Positions 42,501 through 56,639 are shown, counted from the first letter of the stretch. The stretch: 64,000 nt of DNA from Polietes domitor (GCA_947397865.1 OX377619.1:104873007-104937006), one strand, 5' to 3'. Program-made: numbers and translations. Notes: generated from the letters alone by a model not told the origin.

Positions 42501-45500
42501 CAAACTTCAAACTTCAAACTTCAAACTTCAACTTCAAACTTCAAACTTCAAACTTCAACTCAAACTTCAAACTCAAACTTCAAACTTCAAACTTCAAACT
42601 TCAAACTTCAAACTTCAAACTTCAAACTTCAAACTTCAAACTTCAAACTTCAAACTTCAACTTCAAACTTCAAACTTCAAACTTCAAACTTCAAACTTCA
42701 AACTTCAACTCAAACTCAACTTCAACCAAACTTCAACTCAAACTTCAAACTTCAAACTTCAAACTTCAAACTTCAAACTTCAAACTTCAACTCAAACTTC
42801 AAACTTCAAACTTCAAACTTCAACTTCAAACTTCAAACTTCAAACTTCAAACTTCAAACTTCAAACTTCAAACTTCAAACTTCAACACTTCAAACTTCAA
42901 CTCAAACTTCAAACTTCAAACTTCAAACTTCAAACTTCAACTTCAAACTTCAAACTTCAAACTTCAAACTTCAAACTTCAAACTTCAAACTTCAAACTTC
43001 AAACTTCAAACTTCAAACTTCAAACTTCAAACTTCAAACTTCAAACTTCAAACTTCAAACTCAAACTTCAACTTCAAACTTCAAACTTCAAACTTCAAAC
43101 TTCAAACTTCAAACTTCAAACTTCAACTTCAAACTTCAAACTTCAAACTTCAAACTTCAAACTTCAAACTTCAACTTCAAACTTCAAACTTCAAACTTCA
43201 AACTTCAACTTCAAACTTCAAACTTCAAACTTCAACTTCAAACTTCAACTTCACAAACTTCAAACTTCAAACTTCAAACTTCAAACTTCAAACTTCAAAC
43301 TTCAAACTTCAAACTCAAACTTCAAACTTCAAACTTCAAACTTCAAACTTCAAACTTCAAACTTCAAACTTCAAACTTCAAACTTCAAACTTCAAACTTC
43401 AAACTTCAAACTTCAAACTTCAAACTCAAACTTCAAACTTCAAACTTCAAACTTCAAACTTCAAACTTCAAACTTCAAACTTCAACTTCAAACTTCAAAC
43501 TTCAAACTTCAAACTTCAAACTTCAAACTTCAAACTTCAACTTCAAACTTCAAACTTCAAACTTCAAACTTCATTCAATTCAACTTCAAACTTCAAACTT
43601 CAAACTTCAAACTTCAAACTTCAAACTTCAAACTTCAACTTCAAACTTCAAACTTCAAACTTCAAACTTCAAACTTCAAACTCAAACTCAAACTTCAAAC
43701 TTCAAACTTCAAACTTCAAACTTCAAACTTCAAACTTCAAACTTCAAACTTCAAACTTCAAACTTCAAACTTCAAACTTCAACTTCAAACTTCAAACTTC
43801 AAACTTCAAACTTCAAACTTCAAACTTCAAACTTCAAACTTCAAACTTCAACTTCAAACTTCAAACTTCAAACTTCAAACTTCAACTTCAAACTTCAAAC
43901 TTCAAACTTCAACTTCAAACTTCAAACTTCAAACTTCAAACTTCAAACTTCAAACTTCAAACTTCAAACTTCAAACTTCAAACTTCAAACTTCAAACTTC
44001 AACTTCAAACTTCAAACTTCAACTTCAAACTTCAAACTTCAAACTTCAAACTTCAAACTTCAAACTTCAAACTTCAAACTTCAAACTTCAAACTTCAACT
44101 TCAAACTTCAAACTTCAAACTTCAAACTTCAAACTTCAAACTTCAAACTTCAAACTTCAAACTTCAAACTTCAAACTTCAAACTTCAAACTTCAAACTTC
44201 AAACTTCAAACTTCAAACTTCAAACTTCAAACTTCAAACTTCAAACTTCAAACTTCAAACTTCAAACTTCAAACTTCAACTTCAAACTTCAAACTTCAAA
44301 CTTCAAACTTCAAACTTCAAACTTCAAACTTCAAACTTCAACACTTCAACTTCAAACTTCAAACTTCAAACTTCAAACTTCAAACTTCAAACTTCAAACT
44401 TCAAACTTCAAACTTCAAACTTCAAACTTCAAACTTCAAACTTCAAACTTCAAACTTCAAACTTCAAACTTCAACTTCAAACTTCAAACTTCAAACTTCA
44501 AACTTCAAACTTCAAACTTCAAACTTCAAACTTCAAACTTCAAACTTCAAACTTCAAACTTCAACTTCAAACTTCAACTCAACTTCAAACTTCAAACTTC
44601 AACTTCAAACTTCAAACTTCAAACTTCAAACTTCAAACTTCAAACTTCAAACTTCAAACTCAAACTCAAACTTCAAACTTCAAACTTCAAACTTCAAACT
44701 TCAAACTTCAAACTTCAAACTTCAAACTTCAAACTTCAAACTTTCAAACTTCAAACTCAAACTTCAAACTTCAAACTCAAACTTCAAACTTCAAACTCAA
44801 ACTTCAAACTTCAAACTTCAACTTCAACTTCAACTTCAAACTTCAAACTTCAAACTTCAAACTTCAAACTTCAAACTTCAAACTTCAAACTTCAAACTTC
44901 AAACTTCAAACTTCAAACTTCAAACTTCAAACGTCAACTCAAACTTCACTCAAACTTCAAACTTCAAACTTCAAACTTCAAACTTCAAACTTCAAACTTC
45001 AAACTTCAAACTTCAAACTTCAAAACTTCAAACTTCAACTTCAAACTTCAAACTTCAAACTTCAAACTTCAAACTTCAAACTTCAAACTTCAAACTTCAA
45101 ACTTCAAACTTCAAACTTCAAACTTCAACTTCAAACTCAAACTTCAAACTTCAAACTTCAAACTTCAAACTTCAAACTTCAAACTTCAAACTTCAAACTT
45201 CAACTTCAAACTTCAACTTCAAACTTCAAACTTCAAACTTCAAACTTCAAACTTCAAACTTCAAACTTCAAACTTCAAACTTCAAACTTCAAACTTCAAA
45301 CTTCAAACTCAACTTCAAACTTCAACTTCAAACTTCAAACTTCAAACTTCAAACTTCAAACTTCAAACTTCAAACTTCAAACTTCAAACTTCAAACTTCA
45401 AACTTCAAACTTCAAACTTCAAACTTCAACTTCAAACTTCAAACTTCAAACTTCAAACTTCAAACTTCAAACTTCAAACTTCAAACTTCAAACTTCAAAC

Positions 45501-48500
45501 TTCAACTTCAAACTTCAAACTTCAAACTTCAAACTTCAAACTTCAAACTTCAAACTTCAAACTTCAAACTCAAACTTCAAACTTCAAACTTCAAACTTCA
45601 AACTTCAAACTTCAAACTTCAAACTTCAAACTTCAAACTTCAAACTTCAAACTTCAAACTTCAAACTTCAAACTTCAAACTTCAAACTTCAAACTTCAAA
45701 CTTCAAACTTCAAACTTCAAACTTCAAACTTCAAACTTCAAACTTCAAACTTCAAACTTCAAACTTCAAACTTCAAACTTCAAACTTCAAACTTCAAACT
45801 TCAAACTTCAAACTTCAAACTTCAAACTTCAAACTTCAAACTTCAAACTTCAAACTTCAAACTTCAAACTTCAAACTTCAAACTTCAAACTTCAAACTTC
45901 AACTTCAAAACTTCAAACTTCAAACTTCAAACTTCAAACTTCACTCAAACTTCAAACTTCAAACTTCAAACTTCAACTTCAAACTTCAAACTTCAAACTT
46001 CAAACTTCAAACTTCAACTTCAAACTTCAAACTTCAAACTTCAAACTTCAAACTTCAAACTTCAAACTTCAAACTTCAAACTTCAAACTTCAAACTTCAA
46101 ACTTCAAACTTCAAACTTCAAACTTCAAACTTCAAACTTCAAACTTCAAACTTCAAACTTCAAACTCAAACTTCAAACTTCAAACTTCAAACTTCAACTT
46201 CAAACTTCAAACTTCAACTTCAAACTTCAAACTTCAAACTTCAAACTTCAAACTTCAAACTTCAACTTCAAACTTCAAACTTCAAACTTCAAACTTCAAA
46301 CTTCAAACTTCAAACTTCAAACTTCAAACTTCAAACTTCAAACTTCAAACTTCAAACTTCAAACTTCAAACTTCAAACTTCAAACTTCAAACTTCAAACT
46401 TCAACTTCAAACTTCAAACTTCAAACTTCAAACTTCAAACTTCAAACTCAAACTTCAAACTTCAAATCAACTTCAAACTTCAAACTTCAAACTTCAAACT
46501 TCAAACTTCAAACTTCAAACTTCAAACTTCAAACTTCAAACTTCAACTTCAAACTTCAAACTTCAAACTTCAAACTTCAAACTTCAAACTTCAAACTTCA
46601 AACTTCAAACTTCAAACTTCAAACTTCAAACTTCAAACTTCAACTTCAAACTTCAAACTTCAAACTTCAAACTTCAAACTTCAACTTCAAACTTCAAACT
46701 TCAAACTTCAAACTTCAAACTTCAAACTTCAAACTTCAAACTTCAAACTTCAACTTCAAACTTCAAACTTCAAACTTCAAACTTCAAACTTCAAACTTCA
46801 AACTTCAAACTTCAAACTTCAAACTTCAAACTTCAAACTTCAAACTTCAAACTTCAAACTTCAAACTTCAAACTTCAAACTTCAACTTCAACTTCAAACT
46901 TCAAACTTCAACTCAACTTCAACTTCAAACTTCAAACTTCAAACTTCAAACTTCAAACTTCAAACTTCAACTTCAAACTTCAAACTTCAAACTTCAAACT
47001 TCAAACTTCAAACTTCAAACTTCAAACTTCAAACTTCAACTTCAAACTTCAAACTTCAAACTTCAAACTTCAAACTTCAAACTTCAAACTTCAAACTTCA
47101 AACTTCAAACTTCAAACTTCAAACTTCAAACTTCAAACTTCAAACTTCAAACTTCAAACTTCAAACTTCAAACTTCAAACTTCAAACTTCAAACTTCAAA
47201 CTTCAAACTTCAAACTTCAAACTTCAAACTTCAAACTTCAAACTTCAAACTTCAAACTTCAAACTTCAAACTTCAAACTTCAAACTTCAAACTTCAAACT
47301 TCAAACTTCAAACTTCAAACTTCAAACTTCAAACTTCAAACTTCAAACTTCAAACTTCAAACTTCAAACTTCAAACTTCAAACTTCAAACTTCAAACTTC
47401 AAACTTCAACTTCAAACTTCAAACTTCAAACTTCAAACTTCAAACTTCAAACTTCAAACTTCAAACTTCAACTTCAAACTTCAAACTTCAAACTTCAAAC
47501 TTCAAACTTCAAACTTCAAACTCAAACTTCAAACTTCAAACTTCAAACTTCAAACTTCAAACTTCAAACTTCAAACTTCAAACTTCAAACTTCAAACTTC
47601 AAACTTCAACTTCAAACTTCAAACTTCAAACTTCAAACTTCAAACTTCAAACTTCAAACTTCAAACTTCAAACTTCAAACTTCAAACTTCAAACTTCAAA
47701 CTTCAAACTTCAAACTTCAAACTTCAAACTTCAAACTTCAAACTTCAAACTTCAAACTTCAAACTTCAAACTTCAAACTTCAAACTTCAAACTTCAAACT
47801 TCAAACTTCAAACTTCAAACTTCAAACTTCAAACTTCAAACTTCAAACTTCAAACTTCAAACTTCAAACTTCAAACTTCAAACTTCAAACTTCAAACTTC
47901 AAACTTCAAACTTCAAACTTCAAACTTCAAACTTCAAACTTCAAACTTCAAACTTCAAACTTCAAACTTCAAACTTCAAACTTCAAACTTCAAACTTCAA
48001 ACTTCAAACTTCAAACTTCAAACTTCAACTTCAAACTTCAAACTTCAAACTTCAACTCAAACTCAAACTTCAAACTTCAAACTTCAAACTTCAAACTTCA
48101 AACTTCAAACTTCAAACTTCAAACTTCAAACTTCAAACTTCAAACTTCAAACTTCAAACTTCAAACTTCAAACTTCAAACTTCAAACTCAACCAAACTTC
48201 AAACTTCAAACTTCAAACTTCAAACTTCAAACTTCAAACTTCAAACTTCAACTTCAAACTTCAAACTTCAAACTTCAAACTTCAAACTTCAAACTTCAAA
48301 CTTCAAACTTCAAACTTCAACTTCAAACTTCAAACTTCAAACTTCAACTTCAAACTCAAACTTCAAACTTCAAACTTCAAACTTCAAACTTCAAACTTCA
48401 AACTTCAAACTTCAAACTTCAAACTTCAAACTTCAAACTTCAAACTTCAAACTTCAAACTTCAAACTTCAAACTTCAAACTTCAAACTTCAAACTTCAAA

Positions 48501-51500
48501 CTTCAAACTTCAAACTTCAAACTTCAAACTTCAAACTTCAAACTTCAAACTTCAAACTTCAAACTTCAAACTTCAACTTCAAACTTCAAACTTCAAACTT
48601 CAAACTTCAAACTTCAACTTCAAACTTCAAACTTCAAACTTCAAACTAAACTTCAAACTTCAAACTTCAAACTTCAAACTTCAAACTTCAAACTTCAAAC
48701 TTCAAACTTCAAACTTCAAACTTCAAACTTCAAACTTCAAACTTCAAACTTCAAACTTCAAACTTCACTTTTCAACTTCAAACTTCAAACTTCAAACTTC
48801 AAACTTCAAACTTCAAACTTCAAACTTCAACTTCAAACTTCAAACTTCAAACTCAAACTTCAAACTTCAAACTTCAACTTCAAACTTCAAACTTCAAACT
48901 TCAAACTTCAAACTTCAAACTTCAAACTTCAAACTTCAACTTCAAACTTCAAACTTCAAACTTCAAACTTCAAACTTCAAACTTCAAACTTCAACTTCAA
49001 ACTTCAAACTTCAAACTTCAAACTTCAAACTTCAAACTTCAAACTTCAAACTTCAAACTTCAAACTTCAAACTTCAAACTTCAAACTTCAAACTTCATAC
49101 TTCAAACTTCAAACTTCAAACTTCAAACTTCAAACTTCAAACTTCAAACTTCAAACTTCAAACTTCAAACTTCAAACTTCAAACTTAACTTCAAACTTCA
49201 AACTTCAAACTTCAAACTTCAAACTTCAAACTTCAAACTTCAAACTTCAAACTTCAAACTTCAACTTCAAACTTCAAACTTCAAACTTCAAACTTCAAAC
49301 TTCAAACTTCAAACTTCAAACTTCAAACTTCAAACTTCAAACTTCAAACTTCAAACTTCAAACTTCAAACTTCAAACTTCAAACTTCAAACTTCAAACTT
49401 CAAACTTCAAACTTCAAACTTCAAACTTCAAACTTCAAACTTCAAACTTCAAACTTCAAACTTCAACTTCAAACTTCAAACTTCAAACTTCAAACTTCAA
49501 CTTCAAACTTCAAACTTCAAACTTCAAACTTCAAACTTCAAACTTCAAACTTCAAACTTCAAACTTCAAACTTCAAACTTCAACCAAACTTCAAACTTCA
49601 AACTTCAAACTTCAAACTCACTTCAAACTTCAAACTTCAAACTTCAACTCAAACTTCAAACTTCAAACTTCAAACTTCAACTTCAAACTTCAAACTTCAA
49701 ACTTCAAACTTCAAACTTCAAACTTCAACTTCAAACTTCAAACTTCAAACTTCAAACTTCAAACTTCAAACTTCAAACTTCAAACTTCAAACTTCAAACT
49801 TCAAACTTCAAACTTCAAACTTCAAACTTCAAACTTCAAACTTCAAACTTCAAACTTCAAACTTCAAACTTCAAACTTCAAACTTCAAACTTCAAACTTC
49901 AAACTTCAAACTTCAAACTTCAAACTTCAAACTTCAAACTTCAAACTTCAAACTTCAAACTTCAAACTTCAAACTTCAAACTTCAAACTTCAACTTCAAA
50001 CTTCAAACTTCAAACTTCAAACTTCAACTTCAAACTTCAACTTCAAACTTCAAACTTCAAACTTCAAACTTCAAACTTCAAACTTCAAACTTCAAACTTC
50101 AAACTTCAAACTTCAAACTTCAAACTTCAAACTTCAAACTTCAAACTTCAAACTTCAAACTTCAAACTTCAAACTTCAAACTTCAAACTTCAAACTTCAA
50201 ACTTCAAACTTCAAACTTCAAACTTCAAACTTCAACTTCAAACTTCAAACTTCAAACTTCAAACTTCAAACTTCAAACTTCAAACTTCAAACTTCAAACT
50301 TCAAACTTCAAACTTCAAACTTCAAACTTCAAACTTCAAACTTCAAACTTCAAACTTCAAACTTCAAACTTCAAACTTCAAACTTCAAACTTCAAACTTC
50401 AAACTTCAAACTTCAAACTTCAAACTTCAAACTTCAAACTTCAAACTTCAAACTTCAACTTCAAACTTCAAACTTCAAACTTCAAACTTCAAACTTCAAA
50501 CTTCAAACTTCAAACTTCAACTTCAAACTTCAAACTTCAAACTTCAAACTTCAAACTTCAAACTTCAACTTCAAACTTCAAACTTCAAACTTCAAACTTC
50601 AAACTTCAAACTTCAAACTTCAACTTCAAACTTCAAACTTCAAACTTCAAACTTCAAACTTCAAACTTCAAACTTCAACTTCAAACTTCAAACTTCAAAC
50701 TTCAAACTTCAAACTTCAAACTTCAAACTTCAAACTTCAAACTTCAAACTTCAAACTTCAAACTTCAAACTTCAAACTTCAAACTTCAAACTTCAAACTT
50801 CAAACTTCAAACTTCAAACTTCAAACTTCAAACTTCAAACTTCAAACATCAAACTTCAAACTTCAAACTTCAAACTTCAAACTTCAAACTTCAAACTTCA
50901 AACATCAAACTTCAAACTTCAAACTTCAACTTCAAACTTCAAACTTCAAACTTCAAACTTCAAACTTCAAACTTCAAACTTCAAACTTCAAACTTCAAAC
51001 TTCAAACTTCAAACTTCAAACTTCAAACTTCAAACTCAAACTTCAAACTTCAAACTTCAACTTCAAACTTCAACTTCAAACTTCAAACTTCAAACTTCAA
51101 ACTTCAAACTTCAACTTCAAACTTCAAACTTCAAACTTCAAACTTCAAACTTCAAACTTCAAACTTCAAACTTCAAACTTCAAACTTCAAACTTCAAACT
51201 TCAAACTTCAAACTTCAAACTTCAAACTTCAAACTTCAAACTTCAAACTTCAAAACTTCAAACTTCAAACTTCAAACTTCAAACTTCAAACTTCAAACTT
51301 CAAACTTCAAACTCAAACTTCAAACTTCAAACTTCAAACTTCAAACTTCAAACTTCAAACTTCAAACTTCAAACTTCAAACTTCAAACTTCAAACTTCAA
51401 ACTTCAAACTTCAACTTCAAACTTCAAACTTCAAACTTCAAACTTCAAACTTCAAACTTCAAACTTCAAACTTCAAACTTCAAACTTCAAACTTCAAACT

Positions 51501-51953
51501 TCAAACTTCAAACTTCAAACTTCAAACTTCAAACTTCAAACTTCAAACTTCAAACTTCAAACTTCAAACTTCAAACTTCAAACTTCAAACTTCAAACTTC
51601 AAACTTCAAACTTCAAACTTCAAACTTCAAACTTCAAACTTCAAACTTCAAACTTCAAACTTCAAACTTCAAACTTCAAACTTCAAACTTCAAACTTCAA
51701 ACTTCAAACTTCAAACTTCAAACTTCAAACTTCAAACTTCAAACTTCAAACTTCAAACTTCAAACTTCAAACTTCAAACTTCAAACTTCAAACTTCAAAC
51801 TTCAAACTTCAAACTTCAAACTTCAAACTTCAAACTTCAAACTTCAAACTTCAAACTTCAAACTTCAAACTTCAAACTTCAAACTTCAAACTTCAAACTT
51901 CAAACTTCAAACTTCAAACTTCAAACTTCAAACTTCAAACTTCAAACTTCAAA
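36541..51953. repeat. Heptamer satellite, right arm, CTTCAAA on + strand (~2,200 units)
   Basis: About 15.4 kb of the same heptamer in the opposite orientation. Unlike the left arm it has very many one-base deletions: CTTCAA hexamers (loss of an A), CTCAAA (loss of a T), and a few doublets such as AACATCAAAC (50844, 50900) and ACGTCAAC (about 44930). They are densest at about 36,600-45,100 and nearly absent from 51,420 to the end. All three + frames read as repeats of the heptapeptide LQTSNFK, so giant open frames here (up to 5,215 codons) are not genes. Confidence 0.98.
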
Positions 51954-51954
51954 C

Positions 51955-52154
51955 GCCATGGAAATTTGGTCCTTTTCAAGTGAATTTCTGGCCAGGATCA
52001 CTGGCCATACCTGGAAACCGGAATTCCTTACTACATAGCACACAGACCGTAAGTAGTCTTACGGCATAGCACGCATACCGTACGTAGTCGCAGGAAGGAG
52101 CTATCGAACTGCTTTTACACTTTTTCCATATTCGATTTCTAACCTCAAAAAGTG
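51955..52154. repeat. Diverged edge monomer of the 170-bp satellite
   Basis: The first unit is about 200 bp. It has substitutions not seen inside the array (ACCTGGAAACCGG, ACTACATAGCACACAG) and an internal duplication of the CTTACG-CATAGCACGCATACCGTA segment at about 52025-52085. Edge units escape homogenisation, so this marks a real array boundary. Confidence 0.8.
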
Positions 52155-52486
52155 GCCATGGTCCTTTTCAAGTGAATTTCTGGCCAGGATCACTGGCCAT
52201 ATCTGGCAAACGGGAATACCTTACGAAATAGCACGCATACCGTAAGTAGACCCAGGAAGGAGCTATCGAACTGCTTTTACACTTTTTCCATATTCAATTT
52301 CTAACCTAAAAAAGTGGCCATGGAAATTTGGTCCTTTTCAAGTGAATTTCTGGCCAGGATCACTGGTCATATCTGGCAAACGGGAATACCTTACGACATA
52401 GCACGCATACCGTAAGTAGTCCCAGGAAGGAGCTATCGAACTGCTTTTACACTTTTTCCATATTCGATTTCTAACCTCAAAAAAGT

Positions 52487-55400
52487 GGCCATGGAAATTT
52501 GGTCTTTTCAGAGGAATTTCTGGCCATTATCACTGGCCATATCTGGCAAACGGGAATACCTTACGACATAGCACGCACACCGTAGGTAGCACCGTAGGTA
52601 CCGTAAGTAGACCCAGGAAGGAGCTATCGAACTGCTTTTACACTTTTTCCATATTCAATTTCTAACCTAAAAAAGTGGCCATGGAAATTTGGTCTTTTCA
52701 GAGGAATTTCTGGCCAGGATCACTGCCCATATCTGGCAAACGGGAATACCTTACGAAATAGCACGCATACCGTAAGTAGACCCAGGAAGGAGCTATCGAA
52801 CTGCTTTTACACTTTTTCCATATTCAATTTCTAACCTCAAAAAAGTGGCCATGGAAATTTGGTCCTTTTCAAGTGAATTTCTGGCCAGGATCGCTGGTCA
52901 TATCTGGAAAACGGGAATACCTTACGACATAGCACGCATACCGTACGTAGTCCCAGGAAGGAGCTATCGAACTGCTTTTACACTTTTTCCATATTCAATT
53001 TCTAACCTAAAAAAGTGGCCCTTTTCAAGTGAATTTCTGGCTAGGATCACTGGCCATATTTGGCAAACGGGAATACCTTACGACATAGCAAGCATACCGT
53101 AAGTAGTGCTAGGAAGGATCTATTGAGATGCTTTTACACTTTTTCCATATTCAATTTCTAACCTCAAAAAAGTGGCCATGGAAATTTGGTCTTTTCAGAG
53201 GAATTTCTGGCTAGGATCACTGCCCATATCTGACAAACGGGAATACCTTACGAAATAGCACGCATACCGTAAGTAGACCCAGGATGGAGTTATCGAACTG
53301 CTTTTACACTTTTTCCATATTCAATTTCTAACCTCAAAAAAGTGGCCATGGAAATTTGGTCTTTTCAGAGGAATTTCTGGCCATTATCACTGGCCATATC
53401 TGGCAAACGGGAATACCTTACGACATAGCACGCATGCAGTAGGTAGTGCTAGGAAGGAGCTATCGAGCTGCTTTTACACTTTTTCCAAATTTGGTCTTTT
53501 CAGAGGAATTTCTGGCCATATCTGGCAAACGGGAATACCTTACGACATAGCACGCATACCGTAAGTAGACCCAGGATGGAGCTATGGAAATGCTTTTACA
53601 CTTTTTCCATATTCAATTTCTAATCTCCAAAAAGTGCCCATGGAAATTTGGTCTTTTCAGAGGAATTTCTGGCCAGGATCACTGCCCATATCTGGCAAAC
53701 GGGAATACCTTACGAAATAGCACGCATGCCGTAAGTAGAGCCAGGAAGGAGCTATCGAACTGCTTTTACACTTTTTCCATATTCAATTTCTAACCTCAAA
53801 AAAGTGGCCATGGAAATTTGGTCTTTTCAGAGGAATTTCTTGCCAGGATCACTGCCCATATCTGGCAAACGGGAATACCTTACGAAATAGCACGCATACC
53901 GTAAGTAGACCCATGAAGGAGCTATCGAACTGCTTTTACACTTTTTCCATATTCAATTTTTAACCTCAAAAAAGTGGCCATGGAAATTTTGTCCTTTTCA
54001 AGTGAATTTCTGGCCAGGATCACTGGTCATATCTGGCAAACGGGAATACCTTACGACATAGCACGCATACCGTAAGTAGTCCCAGGAAGGAGCTATCGAA
54101 CTGCTTTTACACTTTTTCCATATTCGATTTCTAACCTCAAAAAAGTGGCCATGGAAATTTGGTCTTTTCAGAGGAATTTCTGGCCATTATCACTGGCCAT
54201 ATCTGGCAAACGGGAATACCTTACGACATAGCACGCATACCGTAAGTAGTCCCAGGAAGGAGCTATCGAACTGCTTTTACACTTTTTCCATATTCGATTT
54301 CTAACCTCAAAAAAGTGGCCATGGAAATTTGGTCTTTTCAGAGGAATTTCTGGCCATTATCACTGGCCATAACTGGCAAACGGGAATACCTTACGACATA
54401 GCACGCACACCGTAGGTAGCACCGTAGGTACCGTAAGTAGACCCAGGAAGGAGCTATCGAACTGCTTTTACACTTTTTCCATATTCAATTTCTAACCTAA
54501 AAAAGTGGCCATGGAAATTTGGTCTTTTCAGAGGAATTTCTGGCCAGGATCACTGCCCATATCTGGCAAACGGGAATACCTTACGAAATAGCACGCATAC
54601 CGTAAGTAGACCCAGGAAGGAGCTATCGAACTGCTTTTACACTTTTTCCATATTCAATTTCTAACCTCAAAAAAGTGGCCATGGAAATTTGGTCCTTTTC
54701 AAGTGAATTTCTGACCAGGATCGCTGGTCATATTTGGAAAACGGGAATACCTTACGACATAGCACGCATACCGTACGTAGTCCCAGGAAGGAGCTATCGA
54801 ACTGCTTTTACACTTTTTCCATATTCAATTTCTAACCTAAAAAAGTGGCCCTTTTCAAGTGAATTTCTGGCTAGGATCACTGGCCATATTTGGCAAACGG
54901 GAATACCTTACGACATAGCAAGCATACCGTAAGTAGTGCTAGGAAGGATCTATTGAGATGCTTTTACACTTTTTCCATATTCAATTTCTAACCTCAAAAA
55001 AGTGGCCATGGAAATTTGGTCTTTTCAGAGGAATTTCTGGCTAGGATCACTGCCCATATCTGACAAACGGGAATACCTTACGAAATAGCACGCATACCGT
55101 AAGTAGACCCAGGATGGAGTTATCGAACTGCTTTTACACTTTTTCCATATTCAATTTCTAACCTCAAAAAAGTGGCCATGGAAATTTGGTCTTTTCAGAG
55201 GAATTTCTGGCCATTATCACTGGCCATATCTGGCAAACGGGAATACCTTACGACATAGCACGCATGCAGTAGGTAGTGCTAGGAAGGAGCTATCGAGCTG
55301 CTTTTACACTTTTTCCAAATTTGGTCTTTTCAGAGGAATTTCTGGCCATATCTGGCAAACGGGAATACCTTACGACATAGCACGCATACCGTAAGTAGAC

Positions 55401-56080
55401 CCAGGATGGAGCTATGGAAATGCTTTTACACTTTTTCCATATTCAATTTCTAATCTCCAAAAAGTGCCCATGGAAATTTGGTCTTTTCAGAGGAATTTCT
55501 GGCCAGGATCACTGCCCATATCTGGCAAACGGGAATACCTTACGAAATAGCACGCATGCCGTAAGTAGAGCCAGGAAGGAGCTATCGAACTGCTTTTACA
55601 CTTTTTCCATATTCAATTTCTAACCTCAAAAAAGTGGCCATGGAAATTTGGTCTTTTCAGAGGAATTTCTTGCCAGGATCACTGCCCATATCTGGCAAAC
55701 GGGAATACCTTACGAAATAGCACGCATACCGTAAGTAGACCCATGAAGGAGCTATCGAACTGCTTTTACACTTTTTCCATATTCAATTTTTAACCTCAAA
55801 AAAGTGGCCATGGAAATTTGGTCCTTTTCAAGTGAATTTCTGGCCAGGATCACTGGTCATATCTGGCAAACGGGAATACCTTACGACATAGCACGCATAC
55901 CGTAAGTAGTCCCAGGAAGGAGCTATCGAACTGCTTTTACACTTTTTCCATATTCGATTTCTAACCTCAAAAAAGTGGCCATGGAAATTTGGTCTTTTCA
56001 GAGGAATTTCTGGCCATTATCACTGGCCATATCTGGCAAACGGGAATACCTTACGACATAGCACGCACACCGTAGGTAGT
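52487..56080. repeat. Higher-order repeat, period 1830 bp, two copies
   Basis: 52487-54316 recurs at 54317 onward with very few differences. The shared variants include the 190-bp monomer with duplicated ACCGTAGGTA (52578 and 54408), a monomer shortened near 53487/55317, and GCATGCAGTAGG (53432 and 55262). The offset of exactly 1830 holds at every landmark checked, so whole blocks of about 11 monomers were amplified together. The match fades after about 56080. Confidence 0.92.
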
Positions 56081-56639
56081 GCTAGGAAGGAGCTATCGAG
56101 CTGCTTTTACACTTTTTCCATATTCAAGTGAATTTCTGGCCAGGATCACTGTTCATATCTGGCAAACGGGAATACCTTACGACATAGCACGCATACCGTA
56201 AGTAGTCCCAGGAAGGAGCAATGGAACTGCTTTTACACTTTTCCATATTCGATTACTAACCTCAAAAAAGTGGCCATGGAAATTTAGTCATTTTCAAGTG
56301 AATCACTGGCCATATTTGGCAAACGGGATAGCACGCATACCGTAAGTAGACCCAGGAAGGAGCTATCGAACTGCTTTTACACTTTTTCCATATTAAATTT
56401 CTAACCTCAAAAAAGTGGCCATGGAAATTGGGTCTTTTCAGAGGAATTTCTGGCTAGGATCACTGCCCATATCTGGCAAACGGGAATACCTTACGAAAGC
56501 ACGCATACGGTAAGTAGACCCAGGAAGGAGCTATCGAACTGCTTTTACACTTTTTCCATATTCAATTGCTAACCTCAAAAAAGTGGCCATGGAAATTTGG
56601 TCCTTTTCAAGTGAATTTCTGGCCAGGATCACTGGTCAT

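Noticed and set aside
29295..51953. Heptamer as heat-shock elements or as telomerase-type telomere repeat
   Set aside because: HSEs need alternating GAA and TTC at 5-bp spacing, which a 7-bp period does not give. The unit is not TTAGG-like, and flies lack such telomeres.
36329..51983. Open frames of 4,106 and 5,215 codons on the plus strand
   Set aside because: Same arithmetic artefact of CTTCAAA, running through the assembly gap.
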